64,000 bases of DNA from Paenibacillus sp. OK003 (GCF_900109515.1 NZ_FOBD01000013.1:1-64000); one strand, 5' to 3'. Positions 45,309 through 55,530 are shown, counted from the stretch's first letter. Program-made: numbers and translations. Notes: a model not told the origin generated them from the letters alone.

Positions 45309-47000
45309 TTATTTTTTCACACTGTCATACCATTCGTTGACCTCTTGTGTGATTTGGTCACCGCCACCCGATTTCCACGTTTGTACAAATGTATCGAACG
45401 CATCTACCGGATTTTTGCCATAGATGATTTCATTGAAGACCTGATTCTCAATTTTGTTCAAATAGTCCAGCTTCGATTTCATCGTCTGCGTTGTAGGACC
45501 TGTGAACATGTTTTTGTAAGAGATTTCTTCCTGACTCAGTAACACCTTCGCTGCGGCAGGGGTTTCCTTACCATAGTTCGCGGCAACATCTTTTTCCAGC
45601 TTGGTTTCCGGCTCTTTACCATCTGCCAGATTCATCAGAGCTTTTATCTGAGCGTCCGGAATACGGGCACCATCACGCACGAGCAAATAACGTACAACGT
45701 TGACATGCCCGCCATCAATTTCTTCATACCGTTTTTGTTTTCCATTTCCATCCAATTGATAGTCGTAGCCTGCAAATAGACCGTTATCATATTCACTGCC
45801 TGGCTTCGGATCTGCGTAATTATCAAACAGATAGTTTTGGTATGTGAAGAATGCTTCCGGATGTTCCATATCTTTTTTAATTAGCGTAACACCATTTACA
45901 AATTGTGTACCATGACGCATTGCTTTACCATCAGAGCCTGCCGGAATTGCAATTGGTTTCCACACGGCACCTGGGACATTCTTCACCGTATCGTTCAATG
46001 GCCATCCGCTCATCCAGTATGGACCTGGAATAATGCCAGCAGTACCTGCAACTGCCGGCTCTGCCGTTTTGTTTTCATCCCACAACGCTGCTTCCTGCGG
46101 GATATATCCTTTTTTGAGCCATTCATTCAATTTGGTCAGACCTTGCTTCATGCCCGAATTGATGGAGCCGTACTCCAACTTGCCGTCTGCTCCTACATTC
46201 CATTGTTGCGGTAAGGTGCCATATGCACCAAAGATCCAGGATGGATCTCCCATCCATGTGTTCATGGATTTTTTGAAACCAATGCTCATTGGAGTAACTT
46301 TGTCTGGAGCCAATCCATCCGGATTTTTGTTTTTGAAGGCTTCCATTACGGTTTCCAGTTCGTCAATGGTTTTTGGTGCTTTCAGATTCAGCTTGTCCAG
46401 CCAATCCTGACGAATCCAGAGCAGGTAGTCATTGTTGTAGGCATAGTCCAGTACAGGAATACCCATTCTTTTGCCTTCACGGCTATACTGGTTCCAGACA
46501 TTGGGATCCTGCTCCATCGCTTTTTTCCATGTGTCGGAAGCATATTTGTCGAACAGTGGGCCCGCTTCCTGATACATGCCGGAATCAATCAAATCTTGAG
46601 CAACTAAATTATCCGGCTGCCCTATTGTCACAACATCCGGCATTTCCTGGCCGGAAGACATGGCAAGACGAAGTTTGGTTGCGAATGCACTGTTCGTATC
46701 TGTCACAGACCACAAGGATTTGATTTCAATTCCAAATTTGTCTTTGGCCCACTTGGTTGCCACGTTATTTTCCATCGATTCGCCATTTTTAAATTTCAGC
46801 TCAGGGTCGATTCCCCATGCTGTTGTAATCGTTACTGCTGGATCATATTTTTCTTTGTATTCGTTTTCAACGGCTGACGTGCTCGAACCCGCGTTCTCAC
46901 CGCCACTGTTGCCTCCTCCACATGCAGATAGGATGACAGCGAGACAGGTTGTCGTAGCGAGGAGCGGTAGCCATCTCTTTTTTGTAGATTTCGCTCTCAT
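45309..47000 (-). CDS. Extracellular sugar-binding lipoprotein (LplA type)
   Basis: The 563-residue lipoprotein has a basic N-terminus, a hydrophobic core and a lipobox ILSAC near residue 26, followed by a glycine/serine-rich linker. The rest is a large family-1-like binding domain. It is the first gene of the galactan uptake operon, directly after the YesN regulator. AAGGGGGA supports the ATG at 47000 over an in-frame ATG seven codons earlier. It captures oligosaccharides, probably galactan-derived given the GH53/GH42 neighbours, and delivers them to the two permeases. Confidence 0.9.
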   Translation of the reverse strand: MRAKSTKKRWLPLLATTTCLAVILSACGGGNSGGENAGSSTSAVENEYKEKYDPAVTITTAWGIDPELKFKNGESMENNVATKWAKDKFGIEIKSLWSVTDTNSAFATKLRLAMSSGQEMPDVVTIGQPDNLVAQDLIDSGMYQEAGPLFDKYASDTWKKAMEQDPNVWNQYSREGKRMGIPVLDYAYNNDYLLWIRQDWLDKLNLKAPKTIDELETVMEAFKNKNPDGLAPDKVTPMSIGFKKSMNTWMGDPSWIFGAYGTLPQQWNVGADGKLEYGSINSGMKQGLTKLNEWLKKGYIPQEAALWDENKTAEPAVAGTAGIIPGPYWMSGWPLNDTVKNVPGAVWKPIAIPAGSDGKAMRHGTQFVNGVTLIKKDMEHPEAFFTYQNYLFDNYADPKPGSEYDNGLFAGYDYQLDGNGKQKRYEEIDGGHVNVVRYLLVRDGARIPDAQIKALMNLADGKEPETKLEKDVAANYGKETPAAAKVLLSQEEISYKNMFTGPTTQTMKSKLDYLNKIENQVFNEIIYGKNPVDAFDTFVQTWKSGGGDQITQEVNEWYDSVKK

Positions 47001-47124
47001 TTGTTGTTCCCCCTTAATCATTTTGGTTACCCTTTCATTATAGGCCTGCCAGGTCTTTCAGCCTATGTCACGAAAACAAGATTTCTGCACCTTTGGCAAC
47101 CTATATATTGGAATGATGTTGAAA

Positions 47125-48750
47125 TTATGCCTGATCCCGATATTCATTCGGTGTCATGCCGTAATGCTTTTTGAACATTTTGCTGAAATATTGCGGATTT
47201 TGGTATCCTAGCTCACTGGTAATCTCGTATATCTTTTTGTTCGTATTTTTGAGCAAATACAAAGCACGCTCCATCCGCATACGGATCATATAATCTCCCA
47301 ACCCCTCACCTGTCTCGGCTTTGTAGATTTTGGACAGATATACAGGGTGCAGATACACCTTGTCTGCGATCATCTTCACGGACAGATCCTGCCCGGTGTC
47401 TCTGGTTACCATCTCCTGAACCTGCTTGATAACATGGCGGCGACTCTGCACACCTTCCTGATCCGACAGTTCCTCCTGCAACTTGGCAAGCATGTCCATC
47501 GCCCAGCGGCGAAGCTTGTCAGGGGATTGAATCAACTGATGCGCGAGCAGCAGGTCAAATCCCGCATGATCAATCTCATGTACGAGATGCCCCTGCTTGT
47601 GCGCGATATACATAAAGGCATTCGTTACAGACAAATACATCTCATATACATGCTCTCTGGAGAGACATACGCGCTCTGCTGCATCAAAGACAGCATTCAG
47701 TTTACGTGCCGCTGCCTCCCACTGTTTGGTTTCAAGCAATTGAGGCAGTACGGGGGGTTTATAGAGCTCTTCAAGCGCTTGTGCCGCATCGTTCTCCGGC
47801 CGTTTGGACAGCTCTTTATCCATGTAAATAATCGTATTTTCCTCTGGACCCGATAGAACGAGTGATCCTAAACCTTTACGATAAGCGGTCGTCAGATCGG
47901 CAAATTGAAACGGTGCTGTGACCACCATGGACAGATCGCCTTGCAGATATCGAATCACATGCTCGCGGAAAGTCCCCACTGGCTGTTTCAGTTCTTCCAC
48001 ATTTGTCTGCACAGGCTCCGTCCAGTCCGGACTCTGTATCATCATGACCAGACTCTCATGAGGACCACGCCCAAACCACACGTTATAATGGGGACCAAAC
48101 ACCTCTTCGGCAATATTGCCAACGGCAAACTCCATCAAATCCAATGATTGCTGATCCATTGCCGAGAACCGGCCTGTAAGGCGAATCAGCATCATTACTG
48201 CCGGTTGATCGGGCTGGAGCACAATCTCGTACTTCTCAAGCTGTTCACCCAGTGCCCGAGCTGTAATCTCGCGGCCCAGCAACAGGTCATGCAACAGATT
48301 CTCCCGTAAAATTTTATAATCTGACTTCCGGCTGTATAACAACCGATGGTATTTATCAAATTCATCCCAATCATCCCGAAGGGACGTGATGGCGGCGGAG
48401 ACCGAAGCCATGAATTCCTCATCGTTCACCGGCTTGAGAATATAATCGGCAGCCTGCAGCTGAATAGCTTTCTTGGCATATTGAAAATCACTGTGCCCGG
48501 TCAGCAGGATGCAGCGGATATGCGCCCATCGACTGCTTACCTCCTCAATCAGCTCCAGTCCAGACATGCCCGGCATTCGAATATCGGTCACCACGAGGTC
48601 CACTGCGTTCTCTTCCAAGATCTGCAGCGCTTCCTTGCCAGAAGCCGCACGCAAGACCGTCGTAACCCCGAGCTCTCCCCAGGGAATAGTCAATTCCAGA
48701 CTTTCAGTAACATACGTTTCATCATCCACCAGTAAAATATCAATCAACAC
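47125..48750 (-). CDS. Response regulator with AraC-type output (YesN-like)
   Basis: The 541-residue protein has an N-terminal receiver domain (VDDE near the start; phospho-acceptor Asp56 in VVTDIRMPGM; later TGHSDF and KPV) and a long middle region. The C-terminus is an AraC double helix-turn-helix (MIADKVYLHPVYLSKIYK, then YEITSELGYQNPQYFSKMF). I prefer the GTG at 48750, placed 5 nt after AGGGAG; a TTG one codon later is also possible. It forms a two-component pair with the histidine kinase upstream and should activate the adjacent galactan uptake operon. Confidence 0.9.
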   Translation of the reverse strand: MLIDILLVDDETYVTESLELTIPWGELGVTTVLRAASGKEALQILEENAVDLVVTDIRMPGMSGLELIEEVSSRWAHIRCILLTGHSDFQYAKKAIQLQAADYILKPVNDEEFMASVSAAITSLRDDWDEFDKYHRLLYSRKSDYKILRENLLHDLLLGREITARALGEQLEKYEIVLQPDQPAVMMLIRLTGRFSAMDQQSLDLMEFAVGNIAEEVFGPHYNVWFGRGPHESLVMMIQSPDWTEPVQTNVEELKQPVGTFREHVIRYLQGDLSMVVTAPFQFADLTTAYRKGLGSLVLSGPEENTIIYMDKELSKRPENDAAQALEELYKPPVLPQLLETKQWEAAARKLNAVFDAAERVCLSREHVYEMYLSVTNAFMYIAHKQGHLVHEIDHAGFDLLLAHQLIQSPDKLRRWAMDMLAKLQEELSDQEGVQSRRHVIKQVQEMVTRDTGQDLSVKMIADKVYLHPVYLSKIYKAETGEGLGDYMIRMRMERALYLLKNTNKKIYEITSELGYQNPQYFSKMFKKHYGMTPNEYRDQA

Positions 48751-48836
48751 AGTCACTCCCTATTTGCTTCGTTATGCAATGTATTCTTTCTATAGCGATC
48801 ATGCTGTAGTCCTATGGCGTCTCTATGTCTATCCTT

Positions 48837-50582
48837 CTATTCAAGAAAATGTTCTTCGTCAGCGGGCCAGGACAAGGTAACACGCAGTCCACCAAGCGGT
48901 GATTCCGTAATGCTAATTCCCGCCTGGTCTCCATACCTGAGCTGAAGACGCTGGTTGACGTTCCACAACCCACATCCCATCTCTTGATCCATACCGCCTG
49001 TGAGTTTATGGAGCAGCATCTGCCTGGCCATCTCATCCATACCTTGTCCGTCGTCATCTACGGTAAGAATCATCATGCCATCTCTTTGTTCTCCCGACAC
49101 CCGTATTTCCCCAGCTTCGGCATCGGCTTCAATGCCATGAATAACCGCATTTTCCACCAGTGGTTGTACGATGAGAGGAGGTACTTCCTGCCTCAGGATG
49201 TCTTCCGATAAGTCGATTTTGAAACGTATTCGATCCATACGCATCTGCTGAATCTCCAGATAACAGGTGACGAACTCAATTTCCTCCATCAGCGGCACCA
49301 CATCACGCTCCTGTCTCGTCGTATACCGATAGTACCGAGACAGATTATGCGACATGGCAACCACGGCATCGACACGCTTCAACTTGGCCATGCTTGTAAT
49401 GAATGAGAAACAATTATAGAAAAAGTGTGGATTAATCTGCGATTGCAGCTGTTTCAGCCGGGCTTCACGCACATGAATCTGTTCCAGATACACGTGTTCA
49501 AACAACTGCTGAATCTGCGCCACCATGGAGTTGAATCGCTCGGACAAAAAGCTGAATTCATTGCGTCCTTTGGGCGTAATTCGGACTGAATAATCCTCCT
49601 GCTTCAATCGTTGGAATCCACGAATCAACTGTTTGACAGGGACTTGAACCTGTACATATAACAGATAGGCCACGGCAAAGCTCATTAATAGCAAACAGAT
49701 CATCGCTGAATAAAATAGTATATTCGATTGATGAATCGGCTTCAGAATAGCCGATAGTGGCATGTAATCAACCAGATACCAGCCTGTCGTGCTGGACTTT
49801 ACCGTATTAACCATGTAAGGCTCGCCGTCAATGACTACCGTCCGGTTATCCACATCCTTCAGCTTATCAATGGCCAGCTTGTCCATCAGCTGACCTGTCA
49901 GGGCACGATCCGAGGTTCGATTATAGATAACCCCCGTCTCTTCCCGGTAATAAAACGGATCATGGCGACCATCGTCCTTGAATTTGTCCAGCATATCTCG
50001 AATGTTGTCACTATCGAATTCAAGCTTAATCACGGTCTGCGCATTGGCTGCAGGATCGTTAATGCCGTATGGAGATACAGTGATCCAACTGAAAATGAAT
50101 CGATCATCCTGTTCCTCCTGAAGCTTTCGAACATTCCATCCAGATGATATGTTGCCTCGCAGCGTCTGCTGATCGTAATAGCCAGCATCTCGTTCAGAGA
50201 TGACTCTGCCGAGCGTGGGAGAATAAAGGTATAATTTCGTTGTCCAATTGGACGAACTCTCCTGAATACTCAGCTTGTTCTGAATACGTTTAACCAGATT
50301 GATCGTATCCAGATCAAAGTATGTGCTGTACCCATAAATCCGCCGGAAGCTCGCAATATCGGGATCATGGATGAGCAGATTTGGCCACGAGGATAATAAC
50401 TCGATGTGTGTGTTCACCTGATTTTGAAAAAATTCCAGTTGGTTGCTGTTGGAGCGATTGAGCTCATCCCGCAGAACTGCTGTCGTTTTATGGTTGGAAT
50501 ACCAGTAGAGCAGTACGACTGGAACCAGCATAATTAGAATTAAAATGACCATTTTGGAAAATAGATTCGTCCGGTATGACAT
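48837..50582 (-). CDS. Sensor histidine kinase (YesM-like)
   Basis: The 581-residue membrane kinase has one transmembrane helix near residues 10-30, an extracellular sensor region and a second helix near 290-310. A HAMP linker, the phospho-acceptor histidine in INPHFFYNCFSF and an ATPase domain (VENAVIHGIEAD, VDDDGQGM, GLWNVNQRL) follow. This architecture is standard for sugar-responsive YesM kinases in Paenibacillus. The gene lies 86 bp before the YesN-like regulator on the same strand. The inducing ligand is unknown, presumably a galactan fragment. Confidence 0.9.
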   Translation of the reverse strand: MSYRTNLFSKMVILILIMLVPVVLLYWYSNHKTTAVLRDELNRSNSNQLEFFQNQVNTHIELLSSWPNLLIHDPDIASFRRIYGYSTYFDLDTINLVKRIQNKLSIQESSSNWTTKLYLYSPTLGRVISERDAGYYDQQTLRGNISSGWNVRKLQEEQDDRFIFSWITVSPYGINDPAANAQTVIKLEFDSDNIRDMLDKFKDDGRHDPFYYREETGVIYNRTSDRALTGQLMDKLAIDKLKDVDNRTVVIDGEPYMVNTVKSSTTGWYLVDYMPLSAILKPIHQSNILFYSAMICLLLMSFAVAYLLYVQVQVPVKQLIRGFQRLKQEDYSVRITPKGRNEFSFLSERFNSMVAQIQQLFEHVYLEQIHVREARLKQLQSQINPHFFYNCFSFITSMAKLKRVDAVVAMSHNLSRYYRYTTRQERDVVPLMEEIEFVTCYLEIQQMRMDRIRFKIDLSEDILRQEVPPLIVQPLVENAVIHGIEADAEAGEIRVSGEQRDGMMILTVDDDGQGMDEMARQMLLHKLTGGMDQEMGCGLWNVNQRLQLRYGDQAGISITESPLGGLRVTLSWPADEEHFLE

Positions 50583-50911
50583 CTGCTTACCTCACCTTGC
50601 CTTCATTAGTCAGTGAATCTAATTTTAACGATGAAAGCGTTAAACATAAACTTTTTTTTAAGCGAATCCGCTTCACAGCTCATCTGTTATTCCTGACTTA
50701 ATCAATTTAAGAGATTCTATATATATATCGTAAGCGTTACCATATCCATGCATAAAGGTGACAAAACCAACTTTTCTGCACTAATTGCAACTTCCACGCA
50801 AAAAAGAGCCGACAACTGCCAGCTCCTTCCTAAACACTGTATATTGATTCATTTCTTCTAATTCTCAATGCTCTTCTTATGTATTTATTCTACCTTGCTA
50901 ACGCAAAATCA
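50583..50911. other. Gene-free leader region of the YesM/YesN operon
   Basis: This 329-bp stretch contains TGAAAGCGTTAAAC (50632-50645), a cre-like sequence disturbed by one extra base, and a better one at 50729-50742. I see no coding frame and no clear terminator for the 50912-51610 gene. Confidence 0.45.
50729..50742. promoter_or_regulatory. cre-like site upstream of the sensor kinase gene
   Basis: CGTAAGCGTTACCA matches the CcpA-site consensus TGWNANCGNTNNCA except for the first base. It lies about 150 bp before the kinase start, where catabolite repression of a sugar-sensing operon would make sense. Confidence 0.4.
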
Positions 50912-51610
50912 TTATGGAATATCGTAGTCAAACACGGTATTCTCTCCATCTACGGCGACATCCATTACAATATCGGTTAGCTTTCCTTTGACTCGCAGCG
51001 GGGAGCCTGCCAAACCGGAAAATGCCAGTTGACCTTTAAATGTTCCATGCGGCTCAATCTCTACATGCACAGGCTTCAGCTGGACAGATTGCAGGGATTT
51101 ATAGAGCGGATCATCCTGGTGTTTGTAACTGCTGGCCAAGTCAGGCAAGAGAACAGCTGCTACAGGCTCTCGGGTGTAATTTTTGAGTGTCAGGTCACAG
51201 TTTACTCGTGTAATGCCATTGTCCAGTACATCATAGGTACAGGAGCTATCATTTTGAACATAGGAAACACCATGGATACCGGAAGCCCCCCATTTGGCTA
51301 CATACATCAATTTATCCGTCATGTAGGAATAACTGAGAACAATCGCGAGAACGATCAGCCAGAGCCGTTTGGCCAGAACCGGATATAATGGCAATATTTC
51401 TTTGCGTGTAAGATAGTAGCTGCACGCTAATATACCCATTCCAAAAAATAACGTGATATGCACACCACTTACGTAGGATGTGGTATAAGGTGACATGCCT
51501 ATAGCAGACAACATCGTGTCCCCCACAGAGAAACCGAGGTGATGCTTAAACGTAAAAATGATACCAAACAGCAATAACATCGCAGAGAACACAAGTCTGG
51601 TTCTCGACAC
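50912..51610 (-). CDS. Membrane protein of unknown function
   Basis: The 232-residue protein has three hydrophobic segments (about 5-22, 48-65 and 85-103) and then a soluble, probably extracellular domain. That domain has a regular beta pattern (CTYDVLDNGITRVNCDLTLKN, then LKPVHVEIEPHGTFKGQL) that looks like a small immunoglobulin-like sandwich. I do not recognise a family. It stands alone between two sugar-transport loci, and its start overlaps no neighbour. The two cysteines in the beta domain could form a disulfide. No function is proposed. Confidence 0.6.
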   Translation of the reverse strand: MSRTRLVFSAMLLLFGIIFTFKHHLGFSVGDTMLSAIGMSPYTTSYVSGVHITLFFGMGILACSYYLTRKEILPLYPVLAKRLWLIVLAIVLSYSYMTDKLMYVAKWGASGIHGVSYVQNDSSCTYDVLDNGITRVNCDLTLKNYTREPVAAVLLPDLASSYKHQDDPLYKSLQSVQLKPVHVEIEPHGTFKGQLAFSGLAGSPLRVKGKLTDIVMDVAVDGENTVFDYDIP

Positions 51611-51675
51611 ACGAACACCCCCTAATCAGCCACCTGATTATATCATATTTTTCCTTATTATGGTTTACAATCCAA

Positions 51676-51714
51676 ATAAAAAAAGACGCTTCGGTTTTTA
51701 ACCGAACACGTCTT
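51676..51714 (-). terminator. Intrinsic terminator of the second sugar-uptake operon
   Basis: On the minus strand AAGACG-TG-TTCGGTT pairs with AACCGAA-G-CGTCTT around a 3-nt loop and is followed by a run of T. It lies 19 bp after the binding-protein stop codon. Confidence 0.85.
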
Positions 51715-51732
51715 TGGTTTTGCAACTCCAGT

Positions 51733-53259
51733 CTACTTCTTCGACAGGAATGCGTCGAGCTGCTCTTGTTTGGCTGCAATGATTTTATCAATACCTGCGG
51801 CTTTCAGCTTCTCCAGATATTTCGGAATCATCTCGTTCGGATCTACTGCACCCGAGGTCATACCCGGTTTAAACTGTTTGTTCACGTTGTTGACCGCAGC
51901 AATTTCGTTTTTGACGGATTGGCTGTTGAACGTAAAGCCCAGTGCAGGTGACTTAACACCTTTGGCATTAAACTCCTTGAACTTTTCCCATTTCTGCGGA
52001 TCTTCATTATCCCAGAGATAGTTCAGGAACTGGTTACCCAGCTGCCATTGTGCGCCCGGATTGTATGTGCGACTGTTAGCATCTACCCCTTCCGGAAGGG
52101 TAATAATGTTGTCCTGTCCTTCTTTTTTCACATAATGTGTGCCTTCAATTCCGAAGTTGAGCAGGTTGTTGATTTCTTTGTCGGAATGCAGCAGGTTAAT
52201 GACTTGCATCGCCTTCTCCGGCTGCTCCGAGGAACGGGAGATCGCCAGCATCGCACCAGAAGCATCTCCGGTTGTAATCGTAGGCTGGGTCATCTCAATC
52301 TGGGTCAGTGGATATCCGACGTACCCTTCTTCTTCCTTATCCTTGCCCGGCTTCATGCCATCGGTCCACAGGAAAGCCTTGCCTGCCTTGGCCTGATCTT
52401 TCGGGAACACATTGGAAGTTGCTGCATCACTGTTAATGTATCCAGCCTGATACCACTTGCGTGCAAGCTCAGCGGCTTCCTTGAATTCAGGGGTCTCTAC
52501 TTCGTTCAGTACCTTCGTTGAACCCGCGGTTTTGGAGATGACGCCTGGAACGGATGCATCGCCCAGATAATCCCAGTCCAGATTCTCAAGCAGCCCGTTA
52601 CCACTGGTATTGGAAATATAGAATGGAGTGATGCCCGGCTCATTTTCCTTGATCGTTTTGAGCAGCGGTTCCAAGTCAGCCCATGTTTTCACTGCGGTCA
52701 GATCGAGCTTGTATTTGTCAGCCAGATCTTTGCGTACCAGTACACCACGAGTTGCTGCCAATTCTTTGTTGGTAGGAACACCATAGTTTACGCCATCCAC
52801 CTGGGAGCCTTCCAAAAAGGCTGGATCCAGATTTTTTTTGATATCCTGCCCATACTTGTCAAGCAGATCGTTCAGCGGCAAGAACGCACCTTTTGCCACA
52901 TTGACGGTATAATTTTGCCAAGCCGCCGTGAAAATAATGTCCGCTTTTTCGCCGGAAGAAATCATCAAGTTCAGCTTGTTATCCCACTGACCCCAGTCGA
53001 TCGCATTAATCTTGAGTGTTGCGCCGATCTTTGGCTCCATCCTTTTGTTGATCTCAGCTTCGACCAGAGCCACATCTTTCTGTGGTGTTCCCGGATAATA
53101 CAGCGTCACTTCATAGGGCTTGCCTCCACTCTCCGCTGCACCGCCACCCTGTGCTTCCGGTGTTTTTCCGCCTTTGTCCGATGAGCAACCTGCCAGCACC
53201 AGGCTCAGCGCCACAACTGCTGCCGCGATACGCGGCCATACCTTAAACGTTCTTACCAA
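51733..53259 (-). CDS. Extracellular sugar-binding lipoprotein, second system
   Basis: The 508-residue lipoprotein has the signal core AAAVVALSLVLAGC, with the lipid-modified cysteine about 25 residues from the start, then a glycine-rich linker and a large solute-binding domain. I choose the TTG at 53259, 5 nt after GGGAGGGG; the in-frame ATG six codons upstream would make that site part of the gene. It is the last gene of a permease-permease-binding protein operon, opposite to the order in the galactan locus. Substrate unknown; the LplA subgroup usually binds oligosaccharides. Confidence 0.88.
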   Translation of the reverse strand: MVRTFKVWPRIAAAVVALSLVLAGCSSDKGGKTPEAQGGGAAESGGKPYEVTLYYPGTPQKDVALVEAEINKRMEPKIGATLKINAIDWGQWDNKLNLMISSGEKADIIFTAAWQNYTVNVAKGAFLPLNDLLDKYGQDIKKNLDPAFLEGSQVDGVNYGVPTNKELAATRGVLVRKDLADKYKLDLTAVKTWADLEPLLKTIKENEPGITPFYISNTSGNGLLENLDWDYLGDASVPGVISKTAGSTKVLNEVETPEFKEAAELARKWYQAGYINSDAATSNVFPKDQAKAGKAFLWTDGMKPGKDKEEEGYVGYPLTQIEMTQPTITTGDASGAMLAISRSSEQPEKAMQVINLLHSDKEINNLLNFGIEGTHYVKKEGQDNIITLPEGVDANSRTYNPGAQWQLGNQFLNYLWDNEDPQKWEKFKEFNAKGVKSPALGFTFNSQSVKNEIAAVNNVNKQFKPGMTSGAVDPNEMIPKYLEKLKAAGIDKIIAAKQEQLDAFLSKK

Positions 53260-53441
53260 TTGAACCCCTCCCGTCATATGTTGGACCCTGCAACCGATTG
53301 CCCCAATTCGCAATGTTCCCCAATCTGCAAAAGTCCGTTCCTTTGCCGGCCCTCCGGCGAGACTGTACTCGCTGCTTTTTGTATATGCCCTCTCAGGTCC
53401 ATCTTCGATGATCCGTTGCCCTCTCCGCTAACCGGCCGGAG

Positions 53442-54350
53442 TTACCCCTTCACTGCGCCTACTGTAAGACCTTTGATGAAATACCGCTGGAAGAATGGAT
53501 ATGCCAGTACGATTGGACCAATACCGACAACAGCCATCGCCATTTGCAGTGTTTTATTCGGCAGATTCAGCAATATGCCCTGTGATGAAATCTGTGAAGA
53601 GACATTGGAGTTGGATGTTAAATATTGAATATCGAGCAGCGTCCGGTACATAAGGTACTGAAGACTGATCGTCCGGTTATCAGATATAAAAATCATGCTG
53701 AGATACCAGTCGTTCCAATAATTCAATGTGCTGAACAGTGCAACGGTCGCCATCACCGGAAGGGAGAGCGGAAGCACGATACGTGTAAACGTTCTCAATT
53801 CACCCGCTCCATCAATCCGTGCCGATTCAAGAATGGATAACGGAATGGAATTGGCGAAGAACGTACGCATGACCAGCACGAAGAACGGTGACAGCAGCAG
53901 CGGCATGATCAGTGCCAGAATCGAGTTTTTCAAATCCAGTACGTTTACATAGACGAGATACCAAGGGACCAGGCCGCCATTGAACAGCATGGTGAAAAAG
54001 ATGAAAAAGGCGAACCACCCGCGATACGGCAAATCCCTCCGGGAAAGCGGGTACGCGTACAATGCCGTCAGTGCTACACTCGTTATTGTACCTATCACGG
54101 TTACGATAATTGAAATGCCATAGGAATGGATGATCTGATCCATATCTTTGAACAGAAAATCATAGGCCGTCAGGCTGAATTTCTCCGGAATCAGCTTATA
54201 CCCGTTCGCAATGACTGTCGTCTCGTCCGAGAATGAGATCGCGAAGACAAGCAGGATCGGCACGATGCAGGCAATGGCATAGAATATAAACATAGCGTGT
54301 ATGATAGACGCGGAACGCCGCGACACGGCTAATGGATCACGTGATTTCAC
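53442..54350 (-). CDS. Carbohydrate ABC transporter permease (LplC/YtcP type), second system
   Basis: The 302-residue permease has six hydrophobic segments, the loop LESARIDGAGELRTFTRI and the C-terminal KGLTVGAVKG, the same subgroup as 43262-44140. The GTG at 54350 is preceded by GAGAGGAGG; a TTG seven codons earlier overlaps that site and is less likely. The gene follows the LplB-type permease with 17 bp between them. A 182-bp gap precedes the binding-protein gene. Confidence 0.88.
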   Translation of the reverse strand: MKSRDPLAVSRRSASIIHAMFIFYAIACIVPILLVFAISFSDETTVIANGYKLIPEKFSLTAYDFLFKDMDQIIHSYGISIIVTVIGTITSVALTALYAYPLSRRDLPYRGWFAFFIFFTMLFNGGLVPWYLVYVNVLDLKNSILALIMPLLLSPFFVLVMRTFFANSIPLSILESARIDGAGELRTFTRIVLPLSLPVMATVALFSTLNYWNDWYLSMIFISDNRTISLQYLMYRTLLDIQYLTSNSNVSSQISSQGILLNLPNKTLQMAMAVVGIGPIVLAYPFFQRYFIKGLTVGAVKG

Positions 54351-54367
54351 AGCTGGCTTGCCTCCTC

Positions 54368-55354
54368 TCAAAATAATGCATTATCTTTGTCCATTCTCCT
54401 AACGATGGTATTGGATACGAGAACCAGTACAAATCCGACAACAGCCTGATACAGCCCGGCTGCCGAGGACATCCCGATATCGCCCCCAATAAGGAAGGTT
54501 CGGTATACATACGTATCCAGGACGTTCGTGACCGGGAACAATGCGCCTGATTCCAGCGGAACCTGGTAGAACAGACTGAAATCCGCGTAGAAAATACGAC
54601 CGATCTGAAGCAATGTCATAATCACGATCAGCGGCACGAGAAACGGAACGGTAATGAAGCGAATCTGATGCCACTTGCTCGCACCATCCAGCACGGCCGC
54701 TTCATAATATTCCTCATCGATACCTACCACTGCTGCCAGATAAATGACCGCATAATAACCGATATTCTTCCATGTATTCACCAGCGGCAAAATGTACGGC
54801 CAATACTTGGGTTCTGAATACCAGTCAATTGGTTGTCCGCCAAAGATCTGAAGAATCGTCGAGTTCATGAAGCCTGAATCCTTGCCCAGAAACGCGAGCA
54901 CCAGATAGCTGACTACGATCATCGAGAGAAAATATGGAAGCAGCATGAGGGACTGATACAATTTGGACATTGCCTTGTTCTTCACTTCATTCAACAATAT
55001 CGCAAGCCCTACACCTACAACTAAATTCAGCGCAATAAATACGGTGTTATATGCGAGCGTATTACGTGTGATCTCCCAAGCATCACTGGTGGAGAACAAA
55101 TACTTGAAATTATCCCAGCCGCTCCACGGACTGCCCCAAATGCCGTCGGCATAGTTTACATTTTTGAATGCAATCAGAACGCCGAACATCGGCATATAGT
55201 TGTTCACCAGCAGAAATAGAATGCCTGGCAAAAACATGAGATACAAAACCTTGAATTTACCTAGATTGTACAGGACAGACTTTCGTTTTCGAACCGGTAT
55301 GTCCCTTCCATCCGATAGACGTGCTGCCTTACCCGCCTGGGGTTGTGTCTTCAT
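54368..55354 (-). CDS. Carbohydrate ABC transporter permease (LplB type), second system
   Basis: The 328-residue permease has an extended basic N-terminus, then FLPGILFLLVNNYMPMFGV as first membrane segment and YEAAVLDGASKWHQIRFI as ATPase-contact loop. It is the first gene of the second uptake operon, behind the strong terminator at 55501-55530 that ends the two-component operon. The ATG at 55354 has GAGGGAG 8 nt upstream. It pairs with the LplC-type permease, and an external ATPase is required. Confidence 0.88.
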   Translation of the reverse strand: MKTQPQAGKAARLSDGRDIPVRKRKSVLYNLGKFKVLYLMFLPGILFLLVNNYMPMFGVLIAFKNVNYADGIWGSPWSGWDNFKYLFSTSDAWEITRNTLAYNTVFIALNLVVGVGLAILLNEVKNKAMSKLYQSLMLLPYFLSMIVVSYLVLAFLGKDSGFMNSTILQIFGGQPIDWYSEPKYWPYILPLVNTWKNIGYYAVIYLAAVVGIDEEYYEAAVLDGASKWHQIRFITVPFLVPLIVIMTLLQIGRIFYADFSLFYQVPLESGALFPVTNVLDTYVYRTFLIGGDIGMSSAAGLYQAVVGFVLVLVSNTIVRRMDKDNALF

Positions 55355-55500
55355 AACTTGTTCTCCCTCACTCCTCTTGAATTTCATCCTCAGGATGAAA
55401 CACCGCTGTGTCTCCTGTGGTTCAAGTATACGGCGGGGCGTTCAGGTCCACTATCTGCTGTGGTGACCTGTTCACTGATCAAATTATGACTTTAGGGCAC

Positions 55501-55530
55501 AAAAAAACAAAAGACGCAGCATGCTGCGTC
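55501..55530 (-). terminator. Intrinsic terminator of the second two-component operon
   Basis: On the minus strand GACGCAG-CATG-CTGCGTC is a perfect palindromic hairpin followed by TTTTGTTTTTTT. Its first bases overlap the response-regulator stop codon. Confidence 0.9.
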
